A stretch of DNA of 34,542 bases from assembly GCA_028713915.1 (NCBI GenBank), contig JAQTNK010000041.1, positions 1 through 34,542 on the forward strand. Reading direction: 5' to 3'. This stretch comes from Rhodocyclaceae bacterium (GTDB lineage: Bacteria > Pseudomonadota > Gammaproteobacteria > Burkholderiales > Rhodocyclaceae). This document shows positions 1 to 7,141 of the stretch, piece by piece (position 1 is the stretch's first letter; every line of letters starts with the position of its first letter). The position numbers and the translations under genes are program-made. Under the pieces are notes generated by a model. It saw only the letters and a program-made list of their open reading frames with translations, was not told the origin of the DNA and ran no database searches.

Positions 1-345
1 GCCCCACAGGCGCAACGGGACGTGCGGCACGGCGAAGGATTCGCCGAGGTGCGAATACAGCGCATGCAGCACGGCGGCGTTGTCGGTGGCGGCGGGCAGC
101 GAGACGGCCAGCTTGTGCACCTTGGCGGCGATGCCGTCGTTCTCCTCGCCGAAGCGGATCAGTTCGGCGAGCTTGGCTTCGAGCTGCTTGACCTTGTCGC
201 GCAGCGCGCCCATCTGCCGCTCGGTGATCGAGATCGCCTTGCCGCCGTGGGGGTTGGAAATGACGAGCTGGGTCAGGAGTTCGGCGTAGTGGTCGAAGAA
301 CTGGGGATGGTCTTGCAGGTAGCGGGCGACTTCGTCGGCTTTCAT
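1..345 (-). CDS. DUF484 family protein, N-terminal part (cut by window edge)
   Basis: Only the first 115 codons are inside the window; the gene continues past base 1. The protein opens [17 protein letters not shown], followed by a short coiled-coil stretch (about residues 45-70, rich in K, L, E and Q) and the start of a GAF-like region. This is the usual N-terminus of the DUF484 family, proteins of unknown biochemical role. Its ATG overlaps the dapF stop codon as ATGA, so the two are probably translationally coupled. In many proteobacteria the order dapF-DUF484-xerC is conserved, so a xerC recombinase gene is expected beyond the window; that is inference. Family assignment is fairly secure from the N-terminal motif and the context. 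Confidence 0.85.
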   Translation of the reverse strand, partial: MKADEVARYLQDHPQFFDHYAELLTQLVISNPHGGKAISITERQMGALRDKVKQLEAKLAELIRFGEENDGIAAKVHKLAVSLPAATDNAAVLHALYSHLGESFAVPHVPLRLWG

Positions 346-1187
346 TGGATTTCCTCGGGAATATCGATTTCGCCGTCGAAGACGGTGACGGCCGGGCCGG
401 TCATCAGCACCGGTGCGCCGGGGCCGGCCCAGGCGATGGCCAGCATGCCGCCGCGCGTCTGTACCTCCACCGGGCTGTCGAGCAGGCCGCGGCGGATGCC
501 GGAAACGACGGCGGCGCAGGCGCCGGTGCCGCAGGCCAGCGTTTCGCCGGCGCCGCGCTCATGGACGCGCAGGCGAATCGCATGGCGGCCGGCGATCTGC
601 ATGAAGCCGGCATTCACGCGCTGCGGGAAGCGTTCGTGGGTTTCGATCAGCGGCCCCTGTGCCGCCACCGGCGCGGTGTCGACGTCGTCGACCACTTGCA
701 CTGCGTGCGGATTGCCCATCGAGACGACGCCGATGTCGATGTCGCGCGCGCCGACCCGCAGCTGCTGCACCGGCGCATCCGAAGTGCCGGCGAAGGGAAT
801 CTCGGCCGGCTGGAAGCGCGGCACGCCCATGTCGACGGTGACTTCGCCGTTGGCTTCCAGCCGCGGCGCGATGAGGCCGCGCAGCGTTTCGACGCGGATC
901 TCGCGCTTGGCCGTCAGGCCTTTCTCATGGACGAAGCGGGCGAAGCAGCGCGCGCCGTTGCCGCATTGCTCGACCTCGCCGCCGTCGGCGTTGAAAATGC
1001 GATAGCGGAAGTCGGCGTCCGCGCGCTGCGGCTTTTCGACCACCAGCAGCTGGTCGCAGCCGACGCCGAAGTGGCGGTCGGCGAGGAAGCGCACTTGCGC
1101 CGGCGTCGGCACGAAGGCCTGGTTGATGGCATCGAGCACGACGAAGTCGTTGCCCAGGCCGTGCATCTTGGTGAAGCGGATTTTCAT
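342..1187 (-). CDS. dapF: Diaminopimelate epimerase
   Basis: Converts LL-diaminopimelate to the meso form in the cytoplasm, the last step before lysine and the source of meso-DAP for peptidoglycan. The 281-residue length is normal for the family. The start [15 protein letters not shown] is the typical N-terminus, so the ATG at 1187 was chosen over a longer upstream frame. The two catalytic cysteines are visible: C75 in [10 protein letters not shown] and C219 in [10 protein letters not shown]. The ATG overlaps the stop of the CoA-binding gene upstream (ATGA), and its own TGA overlaps the DUF484 start, which indicates one polycistronic message. No defects are seen. Confidence 0.97.
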   Translation of the reverse strand: MKIRFTKMHGLGNDFVVLDAINQAFVPTPAQVRFLADRHFGVGCDQLLVVEKPQRADADFRYRIFNADGGEVEQCGNGARCFARFVHEKGLTAKREIRVETLRGLIAPRLEANGEVTVDMGVPRFQPAEIPFAGTSDAPVQQLRVGARDIDIGVVSMGNPHAVQVVDDVDTAPVAAQGPLIETHERFPQRVNAGFMQIAGRHAIRLRVHERGAGETLACGTGACAAVVSGIRRGLLDSPVEVQTRGGMLAIAWAGPGAPVLMTGPAVTVFDGEIDIPEEIQ

Positions 1188-1597
1188 GCCAGCAACGCGC
1201 GGTAGTCCTTGAAGATGCAGCGGTCCATGACGACGACGATGCCCGCCGCCTGGGCACGGCGCGCGGCGGCCTCGTTGACCACGGTCTCCTGCAGCCAGAG
1301 CCTTTTGGCGCCGATGGCGATGCACGCGTCGACGATTTCGTCGACGGCGTCGGGCGCGCGAAAGACGTCCACGAGGTCGGGCACCTCCGGCAGATCGGTG
1401 AGCCGCGCATACGCCTTTTCGCCGAGCCCTTCGGCGATCAGCGGCCGGACGGGAATGATGCGGTAACCGAAGTCCTGCAGCGCGCGGCTGACGTTGTAGC
1501 TGGGGCGGTTCGGCTTGGGCGAGAAACCGACGACGGCGATGGTCTTCACCGTGCGCAGGATTTCGCGGATGACTTCGGGCGGAGGATTCTTGAACAT
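1184..1597 (-). CDS. CoA-binding domain protein (YccU-like)
   Basis: A 137-residue cytoplasmic protein with one Rossmann-like CoA-binding domain. Residues 20-35 ([17 protein letters not shown]) carry the glycine-containing nucleotide loop, followed by [15 protein letters not shown] and, later, [15 protein letters not shown], both typical of the small YccU/YneT group related to the succinyl-CoA synthetase alpha N-terminus. The exact physiological role of this family is not established. Its stop overlaps dapF as ATGA. No Shine-Dalgarno is evident; a TATGAT box (1604-1609, minus strand) sits six bases before the ATG, so a leaderless transcript is possible in addition to read-through from the acyltransferase genes. 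Confidence 0.88.
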   Translation of the reverse strand: MFKNPPPEVIREILRTVKTIAVVGFSPKPNRPSYNVSRALQDFGYRIIPVRPLIAEGLGEKAYARLTDLPEVPDLVDVFRAPDAVDEIVDACIAIGAKRLWLQETVVNEAAARRAQAAGIVVVMDRCIFKDYRALLA

Positions 1598-1603
1598 TGG
1601 AAA

Positions 1604-1609
1604 ATCATA
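1604..1609 (-). promoter_or_regulatory. Candidate -10 box for a leaderless transcript of the CoA-binding gene
   Basis: On the minus strand TATGAT (5/6 to TATAAT) ends six bases before the ATG at 1597, which would put the transcription start at or next to the start codon. No convincing -35 hexamer is seen at 16-18 bp (GTACTG at 1632-1627). Weak support on its own. Confidence 0.35.
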
Positions 1610-1645
1610 CCCGAGGGCGGCGCCGCCAGTACGCGAATAGGCGGC

Positions 1646-2506
1646 TCAATAGACCCCTTTTTCGCCGGGCGGACGGGTTTTGAAGCGCCGGTGCAGCCAG
1701 AAATACTGTTCGGGAATCTTCAGCACTTCGCTTTCGATGAAGGCGTTCATGCGCCGCGTGTCGGCCTCGATGCTCGCGCCCGGGTAGTCCTGCCACGGCG
1801 CGCCGATGGCGACGACATAGCCGTCGCCGTCCATGCGCGTGATGACCGGCAGCACCGCCGCGCCGGCCATGCGCGTCAGCCGCGAGAGGCCGGTGATGGT
1901 CGCGGCGGGCACGCCGAAGAACGGCATGAAGATGGTGTCGCGCTCGCCGTAGTCCATGTCGGGCAGGTAGTAGAAAGGCTTGCCCTCCTTCATCGCCTTG
2001 ATCGCCTTGCGCGTGCCTTCCTGGCGCGACAGCAGCAGCGATTCGCCATAGCGCATGCGGCCGTCATAGAGCGCGGCATTGAACATGAGGTTCTTCTGGT
2101 TGGCGTAGATGCTGACCATGCCCAGTTCGAGCGTCAAGCGCGTCCAGCCCATGTCGAGACCGACGAAATGCGGCACCAGCAGGATGACGGGACGGCCCTT
2201 GACGGCGTCGAGATGCTCGAGGCCGTCGAAGCGCACGATGCGGCGGATGCGAGCCGCGGAGGCCCACCACAGCAGGCCGCGTTCGAGAAAGCTGCGGCCG
2301 AAGGCGGCGAAGTGGCGGCAGGCCAGCGTGCGGCGCTCGCGCTCCGTCATCTGCGGGAAGCACAGGCGCAGGTTGGTGAGCGCGACATGGCGCCGGCTGC
2401 TGCCGAAGAAATAGATCAGGCAACCCAGCCCGCGGCCGAGCGGCGCGAGCAGGCGCAAGGGCAGCCAGTGGCACAGCCACATCAGGGATAGCGCGATTCG
2501 TGTCAT
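1646..2506 (-). CDS. Lipid A lauroyl/acyl transferase, LpxL/HtrB family (second of pair)
   Basis: A 286-residue inner-membrane-associated acyltransferase that, by family, transfers an acyl chain from acyl-ACP to lipid A precursors. An N-terminal hydrophobic segment (about residues 5-35) would anchor it. The catalytic HX4D motif is at H113-D118 (VPHFVGLD), and the later blocks YYLPDMDYGERDTIFMPFFG and EQYFWLHRRFKTRPPGE match the family. The ATG at 2506 overlaps the stop codon of the upstream paralogue (ATGA), giving a coupled tandem pair. The pair is divergent from metK. Which chain position it acylates cannot be told from sequence, so no symbol is given. Confidence 0.92.
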   Translation of the reverse strand: MTRIALSLMWLCHWLPLRLLAPLGRGLGCLIYFFGSSRRHVALTNLRLCFPQMTERERRTLACRHFAAFGRSFLERGLLWWASAARIRRIVRFDGLEHLDAVKGRPVILLVPHFVGLDMGWTRLTLELGMVSIYANQKNLMFNAALYDGRMRYGESLLLSRQEGTRKAIKAMKEGKPFYYLPDMDYGERDTIFMPFFGVPAATITGLSRLTRMAGAAVLPVITRMDGDGYVVAIGAPWQDYPGASIEADTRRMNAFIESEVLKIPEQYFWLHRRFKTRPPGEKGVY

Positions 2507-3333
2507 GCGGGATGGGGAGCGCCGGCGGGCGCCTTGTAGCGGTTGTAGCCCCAGAGGTACTGCTCGGGGCAATGGCGGATCAGGCTTTCGAGCTCGGCGT
2601 TGATCTGCGCGACGCGGGCGGCGAGGTCGCCCGTCAGCGGCCGCGACAACGGGAAGAGCTTGAGATGGTAGCCGGCGCCGTAGTAGAGGCGCTCGGCGTA
2701 GGCGAACAGCACCGTGGCGCCGGTCTCGGCCAAGCGCGCCGCCAGCGTCATGGTATAGGCCGGGCGGCCGAAGAACGGCGCCCAGATGCCCTCGCCGGCG
2801 CCGGGCGCCTGGTCGGGCAGCATGCCGGCGGCCTCGCCGGTCCGCAGCGCCTTGATCAGCCGGCGCACGCCGGAAAGATCGGCGGGAGCGAGGCGCAGGT
2901 TGGCGCCGCGGCCATCCTCGATCAACGAGGCCAGCCAGGCCTGCCGAGGACGGCGGTAGAGCACGGTCATGGGCCGGTAGCGCGCGTAGTACTGCGCGGT
3001 GATCTCGAAGCAGCCCAGGTGCGGGGTCAGGAAGAGGATGCCGCGCCCGTCGGCCCAGGCGCCCTCGACCAGTTCCCAGCCGCTGACCTTGACGACGCGG
3101 CCGGCGACCTCGGCGTGCGGGCGCAGCCAGATCTTCGGCAGTTCGAGGATGCCCTTGCCCGCTTCGGGGATGGCGGCCGCCTTGGCCTCGCCGAGCCCGG
3201 CCAGGGCGATGTTCTCGCGCAGGTGGCGGCGATAGGTGGGCGACAGCAGCCACACCAGCCAGCCGAGCAACGCGCCCAGGTTATGCAACACGGGCAGGGG
3301 CAGACGCGCGAGAAGACGGAACAGAATCCCCAT
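2503..3333 (-). CDS. Lipid A lauroyl/acyl transferase, LpxL/HtrB family (first of pair)
   Basis: A 276-residue paralogue of the next gene, with an N-terminal membrane segment (about residues 3-32) and the catalytic motif in the HX4E form, H105-E110 (TPHLGCFE). Other family blocks include MLPDQAPGAGEGIWAPFFG and EQYLWGYNRYKAP near the C-terminus. The start at 3333 was chosen because MGILFRLLARLPLPVLH begins at the expected membrane helix; longer in-frame extension upstream runs into the metK leader. It is the first gene of the minus-strand run and is transcribed away from metK. Role by family: late acylation of lipid A at the inner membrane. Chain specificity is unknown. Confidence 0.92.
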   Translation of the reverse strand: MGILFRLLARLPLPVLHNLGALLGWLVWLLSPTYRRHLRENIALAGLGEAKAAAIPEAGKGILELPKIWLRPHAEVAGRVVKVSGWELVEGAWADGRGILFLTPHLGCFEITAQYYARYRPMTVLYRRPRQAWLASLIEDGRGANLRLAPADLSGVRRLIKALRTGEAAGMLPDQAPGAGEGIWAPFFGRPAYTMTLAARLAETGATVLFAYAERLYYGAGYHLKLFPLSRPLTGDLAARVAQINAELESLIRHCPEQYLWGYNRYKAPAGAPHPA

Positions 3334-3348
3334 GTTTCGTGTGGCCAA

Positions 3349-3363
3349 GCCGGTTTGACCGGC
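3349..3363. promoter_or_regulatory. Perfect dyad in the metK/lpxL divergent region, possible operator
   Basis: GCCGGT-TTG-ACCGGC is a perfect 6-bp inverted repeat. It overlaps the proposed metK -35 box (3355-3360) and lies 16 bases upstream of the acyltransferase start, so a protein bound here could affect both directions. No known operator was recognised; in high-GC DNA chance occurrence is possible. Confidence 0.35.
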
Positions 3364-3384
3364 GCGAAGATAAAGCGCTAATAT
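3355..3384 (+). promoter_or_regulatory. metK sigma-70-type promoter
   Basis: TTGACC (3355-3360), an 18-bp spacer and TAATAT (3379-3384) form a good -35/-10 pair. The predicted start near 3391 leaves a leader of about 140 nt before the metK ATG. Confidence 0.65.
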
Positions 3385-3390
3385 TACCGC

Positions 3391-3532
3391 TTCCGCTGAG
3401 TTAATCAGGACAACTTGCAGGGCGGGAAGGCGATGCCGCAAGGCGCGCCGACAAAATCTGCTAAAGCGTCGCCTGCTCCACCCCGAGCCGGTAACGCCGG
3501 ACGAACCACGGGGACACACAGGAGCAGGGACC
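3391..3532 (+). promoter_or_regulatory. Structured metK leader with sequestered Shine-Dalgarno
   Basis: CCTGCTCC (3472-3479) is exactly complementary to GGAGCAGG (3521-3528), which is the metK Shine-Dalgarno region; inside this stem CCCCG (3481-3485) pairs with CGGGG (3509-3513) and a further CCGG/CCGG hairpin can form. Upstream, GGCGATGC (3429-3436) can pair with GCGTCGCC (3466-3473), which shares two bases with the SD-blocking strand, so the stems partly compete. A segment around 3451-3467 (ACAAAATCTGCTAAAGC) loosely recalls the 3' part of SAM-II aptamers, but I could not fit the whole SAM-II fold. Inferred role: translational control of metK, ligand unknown. Confidence 0.5.
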
Positions 3533-4714
3533 ATGACGCAAGAGCATTTCTTCACCTCGGAATCCGTTTCCGAAGGCCACCCGGACAAGGTTGCCGACCA
3601 GATTTCCGACGCCATCCTCGACGCCATCCTGGCGCAGGACGCCCACTCGCGCGTCGCCGCCGAGACGCTGTGCAACACCGGCCTCGTCGTGCTGGCCGGC
3701 GAAATCACCACCACGGCCAACGTCGACTACATCAACGTCGCGCGCAACGTGCTGAAGCGCATCGGCTACGACAACACCGAATACGGCATCGACTACAAAG
3801 GCTGCGCCGTGCTGGTGGCCTACGACAAGCAAAGTCCCGACATCGCCCAGGGCGTGAACAAGGCCTACGACGACAACCTCAACCAGGGCGCCGGCGACCA
3901 GGGCCTGATGTTCGGCTACGCCTGCGACGAAACGCCCGTGCTGATGCCGCTGCCGATCTACCTGTCGCACCGCCTCGTCGAGCGCCAGTCGCAACTGCGC
4001 CGCGACGGCCGCCTGCCCTGGCTGCGCCCCGACGCCAAGTCGCAAGTCACCATCCGCTACAAGGACGGCAAGGCCGACTCCATCGACACCGTGGTGCTGT
4101 CGACCCAGCATTCGCCCGAGATGTCCGACGGCCCGAAGATGAAGGCCTCGGCGATCGAAGCGGTCATCGAGGACATCATCAAGCCGGTGCTGCCGAAGGA
4201 ACTCATCAAGGGCCAGATCAAGTACCTGGTGAACCCCACCGGCCGCTTCGTCGTCGGCGGCCCGCAGGGCGACTGCGGGCTGACCGGCCGCAAGATCATC
4301 GTCGACACCTACGGCGGCGCAGCGCCCCACGGCGGCGGCGCCTTCTCCGGCAAGGACCCGTCCAAGGTCGACCGCTCGGCCGCCTACGCCGCGCGCTACG
4401 TGGCGAAGAACATCGTCGCCGCCGGGCTCGCCAGCCGGTGCCAGGTGCAGATCTCCTACGCCATCGGCGTCGCCGAACCGACCAGCGTGTGGGTGACGAC
4501 GCAGGGCACCGGCAAGGTCTCCGACGAGAAGATCGCCGAACTGGTGAAGCAGCACTTCGACCTGCGCCCGAAAGGCATCGTGCAGATGCTCGACCTGCTG
4601 CGCCCGATCTACGAAAAGACCGCCGCCTACGGCCACTTCGGCCGCGACGAGCCGGAATTCACTTGGGAAAATACCGACAAAGCAGCGGCGCTGCGCGCCG
4701 ATGCCGGGCTGTAG
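3533..4714 (+). CDS. metK: S-adenosylmethionine synthetase
   Basis: Makes SAM from methionine and ATP in the cytoplasm. At 393 residues it has the normal length. Family signatures are intact: [16 protein letters not shown] near the N-terminus (metal and ATP binding), [12 protein letters not shown] around residue 120, and the glycine-rich [17 protein letters not shown] around residue 265. The ATG at 3533 follows a GGAGCAGG Shine-Dalgarno by four bases, which fixes the start. It is monocistronic here: divergent from the acyltransferase pair and convergent with the GGDEF-EAL gene. Together with ahcY and metF further on it supplies the SAM cycle. The leader suggests translational regulation. Confidence 0.98.
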   Translation: MTQEHFFTSESVSEGHPDKVADQISDAILDAILAQDAHSRVAAETLCNTGLVVLAGEITTTANVDYINVARNVLKRIGYDNTEYGIDYKGCAVLVAYDKQSPDIAQGVNKAYDDNLNQGAGDQGLMFGYACDETPVLMPLPIYLSHRLVERQSQLRRDGRLPWLRPDAKSQVTIRYKDGKADSIDTVVLSTQHSPEMSDGPKMKASAIEAVIEDIIKPVLPKELIKGQIKYLVNPTGRFVVGGPQGDCGLTGRKIIVDTYGGAAPHGGGAFSGKDPSKVDRSAAYAARYVAKNIVAAGLASRCQVQISYAIGVAEPTSVWVTTQGTGKVSDEKIAELVKQHFDLRPKGIVQMLDLLRPIYEKTAAYGHFGRDEPEFTWENTDKAAALRADAGL

Positions 4715-4725
4715 AACTGCCCGCT

Positions 4726-4754
4726 GTGCGCGGGGCGCCATGCGCCTCGCGCAC
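4726..4754. terminator. Strong hairpin between convergent metK and GGDEF-EAL genes
   Basis: GTGCGCG-G-GGCGC, loop CAT, GCGCC-T-CGCGCAC gives a 13-bp stem with one G-U wobble on the plus-strand RNA. It sits between two convergent stop codons, where a bidirectional terminator is expected, but there is no T-tract on either side, so it may be a stabilising 3' structure instead of an intrinsic terminator. Confidence 0.5.
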
Positions 4755-4759
4755 GTCAT

Positions 4760-6607
4760 TCACGGCGCGTCGCGCAGCAAGGCAACCAGCGCCGCCTTTT
4801 CCATCGGGCGCCCAGTCAAGTACCCCTGCAGCAGGTCGCAGCCGCAGGCGCTGAGGCAGTCGCGCTGCGCCTGCGTCTCGACGCCCTCGGCGACGACGCG
4901 CAAGCCGATCGCGTGCGCCATGCCGACGATGCCGACAACGATGGCGACACTTTCGGCGTTGTCGGGCAGGTCGCGGACGAAGCTCATGTCGATCTTGAGC
5001 TTGTCGACCGGCAGGCGCTTGAGGTAATTCAGCGACGAGTAGCCGGTGCCGAAATCGTCGATGGCGATGCGGATGCCGGAGTCGACCAGTCCCGCCAGCG
5101 CGGCGCGACGGTCTTCCAGCCGTTCCATCAGCATGCTTTCGGTCAGTTCGATCTCGACGTCAGCGGGCCGCAGGCCGTTGTCCCGCAGCGCCGCCGCCGT
5201 TTCGGCCGCGACGTCGCCCTGCATGAACTGGCGCGCCGAGACGTTCACCGCCACGACCGGCACGCGCAGGCCCTGGCCGCGCAATTCGGCGATGTCGCGG
5301 CAGACCTGCGCCAGCACGACGCGGCCGACTTCCATGATGAGGCCGGATTCCTCCGCCACCGGAATGAACTCGCCGGGCAGGATGATGCCGCGGCTGGCAT
5401 GGCGCCAACGCACCAGCGCTTCGAGGCCGGCGATGGCGCCGGTCGCCGTCGCCACCTGCGGCTGATAGACGACATAGAGCTCGCCGTGCGCGATGGCCTG
5501 GCGCAGGTCGGCTTCGATGTCGAGGCGGCGCCGCACCATGTCGCCGATCTCGTCGGAAAAGAATTGATGGTTGCCCTTGCCCATCTGCTTGGCGTGATAC
5601 ATCGCCAGGTCGGCATGGTGCAGCAGGTCCTCCGCGGCGGTGCCGTCCTGCGGCACCATGGCGATGCCGATGCTGAGGCCGACATAGACCGGCGTGCCGC
5701 CCGGGCTGAACGGCTGCGCCATCGCGCCGATCAGGTTGGTCGCGATCCTGGCGGCAGCGCCGGGCGATACCGCGTCGACGAGAATGGCGCCGAATTCGTC
5801 GCCGCCGATGCGGGCGATCACGTCGGCGGCGCGCAGCGTGGCGCGCAAGCGCTCGCCGATGCCGCGCAAGACGCGATCGCCGATATTGTGGCCGAGCATG
5901 TCGTTCACCTTCTTGAAGCCATCGACGTCGATGAACAACAACGCCGAGCCGCTGCCGTCGCGCTGGTGCCGACGCACGGTCTGCTCCAAGGCCAGTTCGA
6001 AGGCGTGGCGATTGGCGAGCCCGGTGACGTTGTCATAGAGCGCCATATGCTCGAGCCGGCGCTCCGCCTCCGCCATGCGCCAGCGCAGGCGCCGGCTGGC
6101 GAAATGGCCCACCAGCATGGCCACGGCGGCGATCAGCAGCAGGCTGGCGAGGAAGTTCATCTGGCTGCGATAGACGCTGTCGAGCGTCGCCCGCAGCACG
6201 ATGGTGCCGACCGGCTGGCCTTCGATAGCCACGGTTTGGGCGACGACGACATGGCGGCCGGTGAAGACGATCGCGGGCGCCGGCGCCTTCGCGCCGAGCC
6301 CGTTTTCGCCGGGGCGGCGAAACGCCGCCAGCAGCGTGCCGTCTTGCCGGTACAACGCCGCTTCGACCACGGACGGGGAAGGCGCGACGATCGACACCAT
6401 CTCGCGGCCCGCGCGCTCGTCGTCGAATGCGAGGACGGCGCTGGCATTGGTGCCCAGCATCGACGCCTGGATGGCGAGATCGTCGACGAAGCCTTCCTTT
6501 TCCGCGTACCAATGCTCGAAGCCGAGGACGATGACGGCGAGGAGGAAAGCGCTCCCGATGGAGAGCACATTGAGCAGCACGTACTTGCGGCCGTGGGCTG
6601 AATCCAT
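4760..6607 (-). CDS. Membrane GGDEF-EAL protein with periplasmic sensor (YfiN/CHASE8-like N-terminus)
   Basis: 615 residues: TM1 about 10-30, a periplasmic sensor about 35-150 (NASAVLAFDDERAGREM and later EAALYRQDGTLLAAF, CHASE8-like as in YfiN/TpbB), TM2 about 152-170, GGDEF domain about 185-350 and EAL domain about 360-610. The cyclase site is intact (GGDEF, 268-272) with a product-inhibition RxxD site five residues before it (R259, D262). The EAL domain also keeps its key residues (E396 in LEAL, DDFGTGYSS at 517-525, AEGVET, LQGY), so both synthesis and breakdown of cyclic di-GMP are possible. It lies three bases after the YfiR-like gene, the known periplasmic inhibitor of YfiN. Unlike YfiN it carries an EAL domain. 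Confidence 0.93.
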   Translation of the reverse strand: MDSAHGRKYVLLNVLSIGSAFLLAVIVLGFEHWYAEKEGFVDDLAIQASMLGTNASAVLAFDDERAGREMVSIVAPSPSVVEAALYRQDGTLLAAFRRPGENGLGAKAPAPAIVFTGRHVVVAQTVAIEGQPVGTIVLRATLDSVYRSQMNFLASLLLIAAVAMLVGHFASRRLRWRMAEAERRLEHMALYDNVTGLANRHAFELALEQTVRRHQRDGSGSALLFIDVDGFKKVNDMLGHNIGDRVLRGIGERLRATLRAADVIARIGGDEFGAILVDAVSPGAAARIATNLIGAMAQPFSPGGTPVYVGLSIGIAMVPQDGTAAEDLLHHADLAMYHAKQMGKGNHQFFSDEIGDMVRRRLDIEADLRQAIAHGELYVVYQPQVATATGAIAGLEALVRWRHASRGIILPGEFIPVAEESGLIMEVGRVVLAQVCRDIAELRGQGLRVPVVAVNVSARQFMQGDVAAETAAALRDNGLRPADVEIELTESMLMERLEDRRAALAGLVDSGIRIAIDDFGTGYSSLNYLKRLPVDKLKIDMSFVRDLPDNAESVAIVVGIVGMAHAIGLRVVAEGVETQAQRDCLSACGCDLLQGYLTGRPMEKAALVALLRDAP

Positions 6608-6610
6608 CGG

Positions 6611-7141
6611 CTACTCCAGGACTTGCCGCGCCAGGCGCAGGAGCTTGGAACTCGCCGTCAAGCGCGCGCGGCGCAGCGCAGCGAGATCGATATCGAAGGC
6701 GATGCGCGAGCCGACCGTGGCGAGACCGATCATCGCGCCGCGATCGAGGGCGCTCGCGCCCTCGCCGATGACCAGCAGCGGCTGCGTCTTGGCCGCCGCC
6801 GCGGCGCGGGCCAGGGCCGCGGGATTGCCGCCTTCCACCACGGCCGCCCCGCAAGTCCACAACTTCTCCGGCGCATTGCCGACGAGCTGCAGCGCCAGCC
6901 GCCGGCCGTGGACGGATTTGTCGACGAAGCCTTCCAGCGCGGACGCCAGCGCTCCGCCCTCGAACAGGCAAAGCCTGAAGTCGCCGCCCGGGCCGTCGGC
7001 CGGCCAATCGATGAACAACAGCAGGTTGTAGATGACGGCGGCCTTGACGGGCGCTTCCGCCGCCGGCTCGGGTTCGGCGCGGACGGCAACGGCGGCGAAA
7101 AGAGCCCAGGCGATCGCCGCGCAGCAGAGCCGGCGCTTCAT
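6611..7141 (-). CDS. YfiR-like periplasmic protein (DUF4154)
   Basis: 176 residues with a signal peptide (about 1-22, MKRRLCCAAIAWALFAAVAVRA) and a single DUF4154 domain: VKAAVIYNLLLFIDWP at 32-47, a central region with two cysteines (C58, C97), then GAMIGLATVGSRIAFDID and the closing LTASSKLLRLARQV. This is the family of YfiR, which in Pseudomonas binds the periplasmic part of YfiN and holds back its cyclase. The same relation to the downstream GGDEF-EAL protein is inferred from adjacency. The ATG overlaps the stop of the TonB receptor (ATGA), so receptor and regulator are made together. The start is fixed by the signal peptide. Confidence 0.9.
   Translation of the reverse strand: MKRRLCCAAIAWALFAAVAVRAEPEPAAEAPVKAAVIYNLLLFIDWPADGPGGDFRLCLFEGGALASALEGFVDKSVHGRRLALQLVGNAPEKLWTCGAAVVEGGNPAALARAAAAAKTQPLLVIGEGASALDRGAMIGLATVGSRIAFDIDLAALRRARLTASSKLLRLARQVLE

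Noticed and set aside
3391-3532. metK leader as a canonical SAM-II riboswitch
   Set aside because: Only the GCTAAA-containing segment resembles it; I could not place P1 and the pseudoknot with confidence, and the motif lies about 70 bases before the ATG, not at the ribosome site.
3461-4759. 432-codon open frame antisense to metK
   Set aside because: Low-complexity composition typical of the reverse frame of a GC-rich gene; metK on the other strand is unambiguous.
4913-6601. 562-codon open frame opposite the GGDEF-EAL gene
   Set aside because: Shadow frame rich in D, A, R and H with no domain; the opposite strand has full catalytic motifs.
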